In this document: one piece after another, positions 7,550-16,612 of the stretch | Layout: every line of letters begins with the position of its first letter | Numbering within the stretch: the first letter of the stretch is position 1 | From: Bradyrhizobium sp. NDS-1 | GTDB taxonomy: Bacteria > Pseudomonadota > Alphaproteobacteria > Rhizobiales > Xanthobacteraceae | DNA: 64,000 nucleotides | NCBI RefSeq assembly: GCF_032918005.1 | Contig: NZ_CP136628.1 | Span: 5,751,501-5,815,500 of the forward strand | Direction of reading: 5' to 3' | Translations under genes and position numbers: made by a program | The notes under the pieces: model-generated | What the model saw: the letters and a program-made list of their open reading frames with translations, nothing else | Databases searched by the model: none | Told to the model about the DNA's origin: nothing

Positions 7550-8464
7550 GTGACCACCCATCAGCCGCCCCAGACCGTCCGCGCCAACGGCATCGACATC
7601 TGCTACGAGATCTTCGGCAACGACAACGCGGAACCGCTGCTGCTGATCATGGGGCTCGGGGCGCAGATGATCCATTGGGACGATCCGTTCTGCGAGCAAC
7701 TTGCCGCGCGAGGCTTTCGCGTAATCCGCTTCGACAATCGCGACATCGGCAAGTCGAGCCATCTGACCGGCGGCAAGCGGTTGACGCCGTTCGAGCTGCT
7801 GAAGCTGCGCTTCCTCAAGATTCCCGTGACGGCGACCTACAAGCTGATCGACATGGCCAGGGACACGATCGGGCTGATGGATGCGCTCGGCATCAAGTCG
7901 GCGCATCTGGTCGGCGCGTCCATGGGCGGCATGATCGCGCAGGAGGTGACGCTGTCGTTTCCGGAGCGCGTCCGTTCGCTGACCTCCATCATGTCGACCA
8001 CGGGTAATCCGCGCGTGCCGCCGCCGACACGCGAGGCTGCCGCCATGCTGATGGCGCCGCCGCCGCGCAGCAAGGAGGAATTCATGATCCGGTTCGGCCA
8101 GACCTGGAAAGTGCTGCGCGCCGGGCATTTTCCCGAGGAGGAAGCGCTGGACGTTGGTCGGGCCGAGCGGGTGTTCGCGCGCGGGCTCAATCCGGCCGGC
8201 GTTGGCCGGCAGCTCCGCGCCGTCCTTGCTTCCGGCAGCCGCAAGGAACGGCTGCAAGGCGTGAAGATCCCGACGCTGGTGATTCACGGTACCGTCGATC
8301 CCCTGGTCCGCCCCGAGGGGGGCAAGGACACGGCCGAGTCAATTCCGGGCGCAAAGCTCCTGATGATCGAGGGGATGGGCCACGCGCTGCCGATGCGGTT
8401 CTGGCCGGAGATCATCGGCGCAATCGACAAGCATGCGCATGGCGCGGCGGCGCGGGCGGCGTAG
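7550..8464 (+). CDS. Alpha/beta fold hydrolase
   Basis: The 304-residue protein is an alpha/beta hydrolase with nucleophile elbow GASMGG (Ser124), acid in HGTVDPLVRP and histidine in EGMGHALP. The region VIRFDNRDIGKSS (about 58-70) and a small lid are typical of the aclacinomycin-methylesterase-like branch. Substrate unknown. I chose the GTG at 7550 (VTTHQPPQT), with AGGGA about 7 bases upstream, because the longer in-frame reading lacks sense and runs across the divergent phaE start. It is divergent from the phaE-phaC operon with about 160 bases between them. Confidence 0.82.
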   Translation: MTTHQPPQTVRANGIDICYEIFGNDNAEPLLLIMGLGAQMIHWDDPFCEQLAARGFRVIRFDNRDIGKSSHLTGGKRLTPFELLKLRFLKIPVTATYKLIDMARDTIGLMDALGIKSAHLVGASMGGMIAQEVTLSFPERVRSLTSIMSTTGNPRVPPPTREAAAMLMAPPPRSKEEFMIRFGQTWKVLRAGHFPEEEALDVGRAERVFARGLNPAGVGRQLRAVLASGSRKERLQGVKIPTLVIHGTVDPLVRPEGGKDTAESIPGAKLLMIEGMGHALPMRFWPEIIGAIDKHAHGAAARAA

Positions 8465-8581
8465 ACGCCGGTCTCCTTGCGGTGACCATGTGAGCGGCCG
8501 GTTACTCCTTAACGAGAGCCGGCACGGAAGCTATACAGGTCCTCCTCAATCCCAAAGAGGCCGCGGCCTCGCGGAGTTCAC

Positions 8582-9046
8582 ATGCATTCCATTGTCCGGC
8601 CAGGCGCCACGATCGTTGCCGCCATCCTCATGCTCTCGCTGGCCAATGGCGCCGCGATGGCCGGTAGCACGCAAGACGAAGCCAATCGCAAAACCGTGCT
8701 CGACTTCTACGACAAGGGACTCAATCAGAAGGACGCCGATGCCGCCCTCGCCCATGTCGGCGACCGCTATGTCCAGCACAATCCGAACGCGGCCGATGGC
8801 GCGGATGGCTTTCGAAAATTCATCGGATTCCTGCGCGAAAAGTTTCCGAATTCGCGCAGCGAGATCAAGCGCAGCTTCGTGGACGGCGACTACGTCATCC
8901 TCCACGTTCACGCGGTTCGCGAGCCCGGCACCCGAGGCAATGCGATTGTCGACATCTTCAAGCTGGAGAACGGCAAGATCGTCGAGCATTGGGACGTCGT
9001 GCAGCCGATCCCGGAAAGCCCCGCGAACAACAACACGATGTTCTAG
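8582..9046 (+). CDS. Secreted SnoaL-like (NTF2 fold) protein
   Basis: The 154-residue protein starts with a signal peptide (hydrophobic stretch ATIVAAILMLSLANGAAMA) and continues with a SnoaL/NTF2-like polyketide-cyclase fold: VLDFYDKGLNQKDADAAL, then RYVQHNPNAADGADGFRKF and IVDIFKLENGKIVEHWDVVQ. Proteins of this type are periplasmic and mostly uncharacterised. A GGAG ribosome site lies five bases before the ATG. It is convergent with the gene at 9067, with about 20 bases between the stop codons. Confidence 0.85.
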   Translation: MHSIVRPGATIVAAILMLSLANGAAMAGSTQDEANRKTVLDFYDKGLNQKDADAALAHVGDRYVQHNPNAADGADGFRKFIGFLREKFPNSRSEIKRSFVDGDYVILHVHAVREPGTRGNAIVDIFKLENGKIVEHWDVVQPIPESPANNNTMF

Positions 9047-9066
9047 CTCGGAGCGTAGCCCGCCGT

Positions 9067-9741
9067 TTAACTTTTCCTTGCGATCCAGATCACGTGGCGT
9101 GCGCCGCCGCCCCTTCCGGTGGCGCGGACGTTGACTTCATTGACGTCGAAACCGGCGCGGCCAAGGCGTTTGGTGAACGCCGGATTGGGTCCGGACGACC
9201 ACACCGCGAGCACGCCGCCGGGCCGCAGCGCCATCTTCGCCGCCGAGAGCCCGCTCGCGCTATAGAGCGCATCGTTGCCCTTGCGGGTCAGTCCTTCCGG
9301 CCCGTTGTCGACGTCGAGGAGAATGGCGTCGAAAGCAGACCGCTTTGCCCGGATGATGTCGCCGACATCCGTTTCCCGGATACTTACCCTTGCATCATCG
9401 AGACTGTCGCCGAAGACCTCCGCCATCGGGCCTCGCGCCCAGGCCACAACAGACGGGACGAGCTCGGAAACAACGATCTTCGCCTGGCCTCCGAGCACCT
9501 TCAGCGCCGCACGCAACGTAAAGCCCATGCCGAGGCCGCCGATGAGGACGACGGGCTTTGCAACCTTCTCGATCTGCTTGGCCGCCAATGTTGCGAGGGC
9601 CGCTTCCGAGCCCGACAGCCGGTTGTTCATCAGCTCATTGGTGCCGAGCTTGATGGAGAACTCCTTGCCCCGCCGCATCAGGCGGAGCTCCTCGTCGGAG
9701 CCGGGGATCTTGGCGGTGTCGATCTTTTCCCAGGGAATCAT
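9067..9741 (-). CDS. Spermidine synthase-like protein
   Basis: The 224-residue protein has the Rossmann fold of the spermidine-synthase/SAM-methyltransferase group: VLIGGLGMGFTLRAAL as the nucleotide-binding glycine loop, IVVSELVPSVVAWARGP as the acidic second strand, and FDAILLDVDNGPEGL. It is shorter than true spermidine synthases (about 280 or more), so its substrate is uncertain; many bacterial relatives are annotated this way without proven polyamine activity. The ATG at 9741 begins MIPWEKIDTA. A strong hairpin lies between it and the P450 gene upstream on the same strand. Confidence 0.75.
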   Translation of the reverse strand: MIPWEKIDTAKIPGSDEELRLMRRGKEFSIKLGTNELMNNRLSGSEAALATLAAKQIEKVAKPVVLIGGLGMGFTLRAALKVLGGQAKIVVSELVPSVVAWARGPMAEVFGDSLDDARVSIRETDVGDIIRAKRSAFDAILLDVDNGPEGLTRKGNDALYSASGLSAAKMALRPGGVLAVWSSGPNPAFTKRLGRAGFDVNEVNVRATGRGGGARHVIWIARKS

Positions 9742-9791
9742 GCCAGACGTTTAGCACGATCGAAAAGGTTCCCCGAAGCATGGTCGGTTAC

Positions 9792-9824
9792 GCCCTGCGA
9801 TTGCGCTATGCGCAATCGCAGGGC
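9792..9824. repeat. Perfect 15-bp inverted repeat
   Basis: Arms GCCCTGCGATTGCGC and GCGCAATCGCAGGGC flank a TAT loop. It lies between the CYP102-type gene and the downstream spermidine-synthase-like gene. There is no U-tract, so it may be a transcript-processing hairpin or a copy of a dispersed palindromic repeat rather than a true terminator. Confidence 0.7.
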
Positions 9825-9840
9825 TGACCCGCCCTACGAT

Positions 9841-12800
9841 CTAGCCGCCCGCCCACACGTCCAGCACATAGCGGTTCTTGGTCCCCATCTCCTCGATCCA
9901 CCGCGCGCCCGCGGCCGCATCGCTGCCGCTCTTCTCGCGATGGATCGCGACCAGGGCCGCCTTCACGTCCGGCTCCATCTTCCCGCCGTCGCCGCAGACA
10001 TAGATGACAGCCCCCCGCTCGATCAGCGGCCACACCTTGTCCTTCTGCACGGCCAGCACGTGCTGCACATAGGTCTTCGGTCCGTCCGCGCGCGAGAATG
10101 CCGTGAACAGCTCGGTGATGCCGCTTGCCGCCAGCGCCTTCAGCTCGTCCGCATAGAGAAAATCCTGGTCGGGATGGCGGCAGCCGTAGAACAGCATGGA
10201 TGGCCCGAGCGTCGCGCCCTTCGCCTTGCGCGCGGCGCGTTCCTGGAGAAAGCCGCGGAACGGCGCGAGGCCCGTGCCGGGGCCGATCATGATGATCGGC
10301 ACCGAGGGATCGTCCGGGAGCCGGAAACCGGCCTTGGTCTCGCGCACGGTGGCGTAGATCGCATCACCGGTGCGCCGGTTGGCGAGATAGTTCGAGCAGA
10401 TGCCCTTGTAGGTGCCGCGCCCCGACGCGGCCGGCCCTTCGACCACGCCGACCGTGATGCTGCAGCGCGCCGGGTCGACCGACGGCGAGGACGAGATCGA
10501 GTAATAGCGCGGCGCCAGCAGGGAGAGCATTTCGAGATAGACGTGAAACGGCAATTCACAGGCCGGATATTCGAGCAGCAGGTCGAACACAGATTTGCGC
10601 CGGGACAGAATCTCGCTGCGGTAACGCTCGAGTGGCTCGCCCTCCTCTCCGACGAAGGCCAGCAGCTTTGGCTTGGTGACGGGGCAGCGCGTGTGCTCGG
10701 CCATGATCTGGATCTGCTTCCGTGTCGCGACCTGCTGCAGCTCGACGAACTCGCTGAGCAGGCGGCTGACCGAGACGGCATCCCCGACCAGCAATTGCGC
10801 GCGGCGCCCTTCTGCGACCTGCAGCCTGATCTGGTCGGCCGGCAGGAAACCGAAACGGCGGGCAACAGAATCCACCAGCGTCGGATCGTTGCGCGGGACG
10901 ACGCTGAGGTGATCACCGACGCGATAAGTGACGTTGGCCGGCAACTGCACCTCGATGTGGCGCGTCGAACGCTCGGACGGATTCGAGCCGTTCTTGTTCT
11001 GAAGCTCGTCGTTGACCAGTACCTTCATCGCCACGGCGCCGCCCTGGGCGACGATGGTGTTGACGGCGGTCACCGCCACCGGCTGGATCGCGTAAAGCGG
11101 ATCGTCCTCTGCGGTGCGGGTGAAGTTCCAGTCGATGCCGAATTCCTTGGTGGCGACCTGGGCGGCAGCCGGGAACCATTTCTGGAACTGGCCGTCGAGA
11201 TCGCTGCGCGCATCGCCCTCGCCGCGCGGAAAGACCGCGCGCGCGCCGTGAGCCGACAATTGCTCGTCGATCAGGCGCGGCACCGATTGATAGGTCGCAG
11301 CCCAGTCACTGTTGCCGCAACCGAACACGGCGTAACGCACACCGGCAAAGGCATCCTTTGGCAAGTCGCCGCCGAGCCATTTGACGAACTGCGTGGCATT
11401 GTCCGGTGGCGCGCCGTTATAGGAGGCGCAGATGATCAGCACGCCGCCCTCCTGCGGCAGCTTGCCGACGTAATCGTCGAGCGGGCCGAGATGCACGGCA
11501 AAGCCGTTGATCTCGGCAAGGTCCGCCATGCGCGTCGCGAGCTCTTCCGCCGTGCCAAGATTGGAGCCATACAGCACCAGCATCGGCGTGTTGTGGCCGG
11601 GCCGGGCCGTCGGCTGGCGCGGCGCCTTCGGCGCCGAGGATACAGCCGCGACGGGCCCGCCATAGACACCGCGCTCGCGATCGGCACGGGGGCGCACCTT
11701 GATCTTGAAGCCTTCCGGCTTCATCGTCAGCGTCTCCTTCAGGTGCATCTGGTAGCGCTGGTGATCGATCAGCTTGAAGCGCTGCAGGATCATGCCGAGC
11801 GCCAGCGCCGCCTCGTGCATCGCAAAGCCCCGGCCGATGCAGGCGCGCTGGCCGTTGCCGAACGGCTTCCAGGCATTGATCGGCCGTTTGGCCTCCGCCT
11901 CACGGCTGAAATTCTCGGGATCGAAGGCATCGGGATTCGGCCCCCACACCGAGGGATCGCGATGCAGCGCGGTCACCAGGATGGTGGTGAAAGTCCCCTT
12001 CCTGAGCTTGTACTTGCCGCCGCCGATGGTCTCGTCGTTCAGCGGCGAGATGCCGTAAGCCGGCGCCGGCGGCCACAGCCGCAGCGCCTCCTTCAGGATC
12101 TGCGTGATGTAGGTGAGCTGCGTCACCTGCTGGTAAGTCGGCTTTGCATCGACATTCGGACCGAGGACGCGATCGACCTCGTCATAGGCCTTCTTGAGAA
12201 TGTCCGGATGCTTGAGCAGCGCATAGATCGTGCACGACAGCAGCCCGCTGGTGGTCTCGTGTCCGGCGATCAGGAACGTGTTGATCTGGTAGCGGATGTT
12301 GACGTCGTCGAGCTGCTCGCCGGTCGAGCGGTCTACGCCGGTCATCATCGCGGCCAGCATGTCCTTCTTGTCGTCGATCCCCTCCGCACTCTTGCGGCGC
12401 TCGGCGATGATCTCGTCGACCATCTTGTTCATGAAGGCAACGTCTTCGGCGAGCGTCTTGCGCCGCTTCTGCATCCAGAGCTGCTCGAGCGGCAGGCCGC
12501 GTGTCATCATGATGGTTTCGAGCGAGCGCACCAACGACTCGACGAAGGGATGGTAGTCGCGGCGGTAGAACGAATTGAAGCGGTACTCGAAGCCGCACAG
12601 GCCGATCGTGTCCAACGTCAGCGCGGTCATGTCGTGGACGACATCGATCTCGTCGTCGGCGTTGAGCCGCCCCCATTTCTGGACGAGTTGCTCGGCAATG
12701 TCGACCATGCTCGGGTGATAGGACTGCATGGCGCGATTGCCGAACGGCTGCAGCAGGATGTTGTGCGCCTTGCTCCAGTTCGGTTCCCTGGTGTCGGCCG

Positions 12801-13077
12801 TGAACAGACCATCGCCGCCGACCGCACGCACGCGCCGCAGTGCGCCGCGCACCGTCTTGTCGAACCGCTTCTCGTCGGAGAGTTCGTCGACGAGATCGTG
12901 GCCGGAAACGACGACGATCGGCGAGCCCATCATGTCGAGCCAGAAGATCGGACCGAGCTCCTTGGCAAGTCGCGTCAGGTGCTGCACGGGGGCTGCCGCG
13001 TCCAGCGACAGCATGTTGCCGACCACCGGCTTGGTCGGCGGATGCGGGATCGGATCCAGTCGGTTCTTCGATGACAT
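9841..13077 (-). CDS. Bifunctional cytochrome P450/NADPH-P450 reductase (CYP102 type)
   Basis: The 1078-residue protein is a self-sufficient fatty-acid hydroxylase of the P450 BM3 class. The N-terminal P450 domain carries AGHETTSG in the I helix (271-278), the ExxR at 330-333 and the heme loop FGNGQRACIGRGFA with Cys413 as heme ligand. After a linker, an FMN-binding flavodoxin domain begins near residue 499 (LVLYGSNLGTAEELA), followed by FAD/NADPH domains (RYYSISSSP; MIGPGTGLAPFRGFLQERA). The family uses NADPH and O2 to hydroxylate, and sometimes epoxidise, medium- and long-chain fatty acids in the cytoplasm. All key motifs are intact. The neighbouring epoxide hydrolase and acyltransferase genes on the same strand fit lipid oxidation. 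Confidence 0.95.
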   Translation of the reverse strand: MSSKNRLDPIPHPPTKPVVGNMLSLDAAAPVQHLTRLAKELGPIFWLDMMGSPIVVVSGHDLVDELSDEKRFDKTVRGALRRVRAVGGDGLFTADTREPNWSKAHNILLQPFGNRAMQSYHPSMVDIAEQLVQKWGRLNADDEIDVVHDMTALTLDTIGLCGFEYRFNSFYRRDYHPFVESLVRSLETIMMTRGLPLEQLWMQKRRKTLAEDVAFMNKMVDEIIAERRKSAEGIDDKKDMLAAMMTGVDRSTGEQLDDVNIRYQINTFLIAGHETTSGLLSCTIYALLKHPDILKKAYDEVDRVLGPNVDAKPTYQQVTQLTYITQILKEALRLWPPAPAYGISPLNDETIGGGKYKLRKGTFTTILVTALHRDPSVWGPNPDAFDPENFSREAEAKRPINAWKPFGNGQRACIGRGFAMHEAALALGMILQRFKLIDHQRYQMHLKETLTMKPEGFKIKVRPRADRERGVYGGPVAAVSSAPKAPRQPTARPGHNTPMLVLYGSNLGTAEELATRMADLAEINGFAVHLGPLDDYVGKLPQEGGVLIICASYNGAPPDNATQFVKWLGGDLPKDAFAGVRYAVFGCGNSDWAATYQSVPRLIDEQLSAHGARAVFPRGEGDARSDLDGQFQKWFPAAAQVATKEFGIDWNFTRTAEDDPLYAIQPVAVTAVNTIVAQGGAVAMKVLVNDELQNKNGSNPSERSTRHIEVQLPANVTYRVGDHLSVVPRNDPTLVDSVARRFGFLPADQIRLQVAEGRRAQLLVGDAVSVSRLLSEFVELQQVATRKQIQIMAEHTRCPVTKPKLLAFVGEEGEPLERYRSEILSRRKSVFDLLLEYPACELPFHVYLEMLSLLAPRYYSISSSPSVDPARCSITVGVVEGPAASGRGTYKGICSNYLANRRTGDAIYATVRETKAGFRLPDDPSVPIIMIGPGTGLAPFRGFLQERAARKAKGATLGPSMLFYGCRHPDQDFLYADELKALAASGITELFTAFSRADGPKTYVQHVLAVQKDKVWPLIERGAVIYVCGDGGKMEPDVKAALVAIHREKSGSDAAAGARWIEEMGTKNRYVLDVWAGG

Positions 13078-13100
13078 TAAATGCGCTTCCCCCTCTTGCC

Positions 13101-13180
13101 GTCATTCCGGGGCGATGCGTAGCATCGAACCCGGAATCTCGAGATTCCGGGTCCGGTCCTTCGGACCGTCCCGGAATGAC
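13101..13180. repeat. Palindromic intergenic repeat, family A copy 2
   Basis: The element runs from GTCATTCCGGGGCG to CCCGGAATGAC with an internal TCTCGAGA-like centre and GGTCCTTCGGACC stem. It separates the epoxide hydrolase gene from the CYP102 gene, both on the minus strand, and could shape mRNA stability between them. Confidence 0.85.
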
Positions 13181-13207
13181 GTCTCATTTGCAGTGACGAC
13201 TGCGTCG

Positions 13208-14203
13208 TCAGCCAAATCGCCTTCTACGCCATTCGATCAGCTTGGCGCTGACCTCCTCCGGCTTCTCCTGCTGCGTCCAATGACCGCTATCCTTCACCAG
13301 GTACTTCTCGAGATCGCCGATCAGCTTCTCCATGCCGTCGGCAGCCGATGGCGGCAGCACCGCATCGTTCTCGGCCATGATCATCAATGACGGCACATGG
13401 ATATGATGGTCCAGCCCTTTCGACCGCTCCCAATTGCGCGTGAAGTTGCGATACCAGTTGATGCCGCCGGTGAAGCCGGTTTTCGTGAAGGTGTCGACGA
13501 ACACTTTCTTCTCGTCCGCGGAAAGAATCGGCGTGCGCGGATCGACCTTGGCATCGTAAGCCGCGATCATCTGCGGAAAGGCCAGGTTGGTCTTTGCCGA
13601 AGCGCCAACGCCTGCGATCGGCGGCGCTTCCGGTTTTGCCTCCGGCCGCGCCAGCGGCTTGCGCATGAAGGCGTCGAACGTCTGCTCGACGCGGCTGCCG
13701 AAGATCTGGTCCGGCTTGCGCGCGGGATCCTGGAACTGGACGATATACATCTGGTCGCCGAAGCGCTGGCGGAACAGCGCGATCGGGTCGATCGGGCTGC
13801 GGTCCCAATGCGGGGTGTTGACGCCGACGACGCCGGCCACGCGCTGGGGATGCCGCAGCGGCATCTGCCAGACGACGAAGCCGCCCCAGTCGTGACCGAC
13901 GAAGATCGCCTTGTCGATCCCGAGATGATCGAGCAGACCGACGAGATCGCCGGTCAAATGCTCCATGTCGTAGTCCTCGACCGGCTCCGGCCGATCGGAC
14001 GCGCCATAGCCGCGCTGATCCGGTGCGATCACGCGGATGCCGGCCTCGCTCAGCGCCTTGATCTGATGACGCCAGGAGAAAGCGAGCTCGGGCCAGCCGT
14101 GGCACAGCACGACCGGCGGCTTGTCGTCGGCCGGGCCTGCCTCGTAATAGCCCATGCGGATTCCGTTCGTCGTCGCGAACTTGAGCGGCGGCATTTCAAT
14201 CAT
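13208..14203 (-). CDS. Epoxide hydrolase family alpha/beta hydrolase
   Basis: The 331-residue protein resembles soluble epoxide hydrolases. HGWPE (35-39) forms the oxyanion hole, GHDWGG holds the nucleophile Asp105, AENDAVLPP holds the second acid, and His308 (SGHWTQQE) completes the triad; candidate lid tyrosines occur in YIVQFQDP and NWYRNF. The reaction would be hydrolysis of an epoxide to a diol, suitable after epoxidation by the downstream CYP102-type P450. The start at 14203 (MIEMPPLKFA) lies 10 bases after the stop of the upstream WS/DGAT gene, with AGGA nearby, so the two are cotranscribed. Confidence 0.87.
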   Translation of the reverse strand: MIEMPPLKFATTNGIRMGYYEAGPADDKPPVVLCHGWPELAFSWRHQIKALSEAGIRVIAPDQRGYGASDRPEPVEDYDMEHLTGDLVGLLDHLGIDKAIFVGHDWGGFVVWQMPLRHPQRVAGVVGVNTPHWDRSPIDPIALFRQRFGDQMYIVQFQDPARKPDQIFGSRVEQTFDAFMRKPLARPEAKPEAPPIAGVGASAKTNLAFPQMIAAYDAKVDPRTPILSADEKKVFVDTFTKTGFTGGINWYRNFTRNWERSKGLDHHIHVPSLMIMAENDAVLPPSAADGMEKLIGDLEKYLVKDSGHWTQQEKPEEVSAKLIEWRRRRFG

Positions 14204-14213
14204 TGCAACATTC

Positions 14214-15764
14214 CTACTCAGCGGCGCCTTTGATGTCCGCCGCCGGCGGCGCGTAGGCCGCCTCCAGCGCGGCAAACTCCTCCGGCAGCATGTCGCACAT
14301 CACCTGCACATGCGGAATGATGTTGGCACCGACGATGAAGCCGAAATCGAGCTGGTCGCGATAGCTCTGCACGGTGATATTGAGGGCCTGGCCGTGGGTC
14401 GAGATCGAGACCGGGAAGATGTGCAATAGCTCCGCGCCGGCGGCATAAAGAGTCTGCCGCGGTCCCGGCACGTTGGACACGGTAATGTTGGCGGCCGGCG
14501 GCAGCACGTCCGACAGGTTGGAGCGGCTGTAGAGCAGCGCGAGGATCTGCACCATGATCGGCGCGCCCAGCATCGAGATGTTGGAGACCTGCGGCATCAG
14601 TGCCCGCAGCGGATGCGACATCTCCTTGGACTTGGTCGACTGCGCGATGATGGCCTCGAGCCGGGCCTTGGGGTCCTCGATGTTGGTCGCGATCGAGCAG
14701 ATCATGCCGAACACCTGGTTGTTGGCCTCGGTGTTGCCCTCCTCCCGCAACGAGATCGGCACGGCGGCGGTCAAGGATTTTGCCGGCAGCGTGCCGTATT
14801 GCTGGAGATAGCGGCGGACCACACCGGAGGCGAGCGCCAGCACGACGTCGTTGAGCTTGCCGCCGGCCTGCTTGGCCAACGCCTTCGCCCGTGACAACGA
14901 AATCGACACGCCGGCAAAGCTGCGCTCCGAGGAAATGGTCTTGTTGAGCATGGTCGGCGGCGACACCATGCTGGCGAGGCTCTCGCGCGACTTCGGATCG
15001 GAGACCTTGCCGAGCACCTCGGAGACGCTCTTGAGCACGGTGGGAATGTTGCCGGCGAAGCGCACCGCGCTCTCGATCTGGTACATCGCATTGTCGAACA
15101 GGATCGAACCGATATCGCTCTTGCCGGTGCGCGGCAATTGCAGGTTCTTCGCGGCGGCCGACGCATCGAGCGGCTGAGTGAAGAGCTGCTGATAGGAGTC
15201 GAGCAGGTTGGCGGCGATGTCGCGCGGCTCCTGTCCGGGCTTGCTTCCAGCCGCGGGCGGATCGACCTTCCGGGGCACCGGAGAGACATCGTAGATCATG
15301 CTGGTCAGCGCCGCACCGGCGCCGCCGTCGATGGCGGCATGGTGCATCTTGGAATAAAGTCCGACCTCGCTGTCCTTCATGCCCTCGAACACGTAGAACT
15401 CCCAGAGCGGGCGGGCCCGGTTCAACAGTTTGGCGTGCATCCAGCCGACGATGCGCTCCAGCGTGGCCCGGTCGCGCGGCTGCGGCAGGCTGGCGCGAAA
15501 GATGTGGCGGTCGATGTCGAACTGATCGTCCTCCACCCAGGAAGGATGATCGATGTCGAGTGGTGCTTTCTCCAGCCGCGCCTTCAGAATCGGCGCGACG
15601 TGAAGGCGCGAGACGATCATCGCCTTGAAGTCTTCGAAGAAGTCGCCTTTGTAGTCGTCGGGCAGGCGAAAGATCGCCATGCTCCCGACATGCATCGGCA
15701 TTTCCGGCGTTTCCAGATAGAGAAACGACGCGTCCAGCGACGACAGCTTCTTACCGTCAGCCAT
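14214..15764 (-). CDS. WS/DGAT family O-acyltransferase
   Basis: The 516-residue protein belongs to the bifunctional wax ester synthase/acyl-CoA:diacylglycerol acyltransferase family. The active-site motif HHAAIDG is at 141-147, preceded by PLWE (119-122); the N-terminal LSSLDASFLYLETPEMPMHVG and C-terminal NITVSNVPGPRQTLYAAGA blocks are typical. Such enzymes esterify fatty alcohols or diacylglycerol with acyl-CoA to make wax esters or triacylglycerol at the inner face of the membrane. The ATG has GGGAGGG upstream. It sits between a lipase-like hydrolase and an epoxide hydrolase on the same strand. Real substrate preference cannot be read from sequence. Confidence 0.92.
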   Translation of the reverse strand: MADGKKLSSLDASFLYLETPEMPMHVGSMAIFRLPDDYKGDFFEDFKAMIVSRLHVAPILKARLEKAPLDIDHPSWVEDDQFDIDRHIFRASLPQPRDRATLERIVGWMHAKLLNRARPLWEFYVFEGMKDSEVGLYSKMHHAAIDGGAGAALTSMIYDVSPVPRKVDPPAAGSKPGQEPRDIAANLLDSYQQLFTQPLDASAAAKNLQLPRTGKSDIGSILFDNAMYQIESAVRFAGNIPTVLKSVSEVLGKVSDPKSRESLASMVSPPTMLNKTISSERSFAGVSISLSRAKALAKQAGGKLNDVVLALASGVVRRYLQQYGTLPAKSLTAAVPISLREEGNTEANNQVFGMICSIATNIEDPKARLEAIIAQSTKSKEMSHPLRALMPQVSNISMLGAPIMVQILALLYSRSNLSDVLPPAANITVSNVPGPRQTLYAAGAELLHIFPVSISTHGQALNITVQSYRDQLDFGFIVGANIIPHVQVMCDMLPEEFAALEAAYAPPAADIKGAAE

Positions 15765-15811
15765 AGTTCCCTCCCGCTAGATTTGACGGGCGCCTTGGCC
15801 GGCGCTTCTCG

Positions 15812-16612
15812 TCAGCTCGATACTGCCTGTTCCGGCGGGGCATATGCAATGGCAAACGGCCCTGCCCGGTCAAATGGCGAGAATTCCCCTTCCGGTTGGG
15901 CCAGACGGTCGGCGACGGCCCACAGCGCCGCAGGGTTCACCCCGAGCCCAATATGGCTCGCCAAGTGCACCTCGATGTTCTCGGCACGGTCGGAGGGCCG
16001 AAGCAAGCAGGTTCGCCAATTCACGACACCGTCGGCGCGCGAATAGATCGACGTCGCCGGCACCGGCAGATCGCCCGCGATCGCTTCGCGAGCTTCCGCA
16101 AAATCCTCGACCCGCTCGCCGGACAGCGCCTCGTAAAGCCGCGTGGCGTTGGTTGCCCGCACGTCGTTGGCGAAAGGGCTGCCAAGCGTGATGACATACC
16201 GAACCTTGTCGGGTGCCCACAGCGCGAGATCGCGGGCATAGACGCCGCCGAGACTCCACCCGACCAGGCTGACCTTGCGCCCCGTGGCAGCGTGGATTTC
16301 GACGAGACGGCTGCGCAACGAATCCCGCATCCGCCCCAGTCCACCAAGGTTGCGGCCCATTCGCCAGGCATGTGCATCGTAGCCGAGTTCGCTGAGATAA
16401 CGCCGCATCGGCATCATCGAGAGATCGCTGGCGAGAAAGCCCGGCAGCGCCAGCACCGGATGGCCGTCGCCCCTGGGCGCGCGCATCAGAAGCGGCGACA
16501 GCAACAGGCTGGCGTTGAATTCGAACAGGCCGCGAGCCTCGGCGAGCAGCAGGCCGAGGCTCGGTGGACGAAGTCGATCTGTTTCCAGCGCCCCGGCCGG
16601 CCCGGCCGACAT
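15812..16612 (-). CDS. Alpha/beta hydrolase, paralogue of the 2237-3007 protein
   Basis: The 266-residue protein is an alpha/beta hydrolase with HPVLALPGFLASD as oxyanion region and GWSLGG as nucleophile elbow (Ser120). It shares long blocks with the hydrolase at 2237-3007, including APRGDGHPVL and the VITLGSPFA segment, and a similar C-terminus (VADRLAQPEGEFSPFDRAG). Its ATG follows the stop codon of the DUF6489 gene without a gap. The position upstream of the acyltransferase suggests lipid ester turnover, for example as a lipase, but the substrate is not known. Confidence 0.85.
   Translation of the reverse strand: MSAGPAGALETDRLRPPSLGLLLAEARGLFEFNASLLLSPLLMRAPRGDGHPVLALPGFLASDLSMMPMRRYLSELGYDAHAWRMGRNLGGLGRMRDSLRSRLVEIHAATGRKVSLVGWSLGGVYARDLALWAPDKVRYVITLGSPFANDVRATNATRLYEALSGERVEDFAEAREAIAGDLPVPATSIYSRADGVVNWRTCLLRPSDRAENIEVHLASHIGLGVNPAALWAVADRLAQPEGEFSPFDRAGPFAIAYAPPEQAVSS

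Noticed and set aside
8989..13074. A very long (1361-codon) open frame on the plus strand opposite the CYP102-type gene
   Set aside because: It is antisense to a gene with full domain evidence, is rich in Arg, His and Ala as expected from high-GC shadow frames, and has no recognisable domain.
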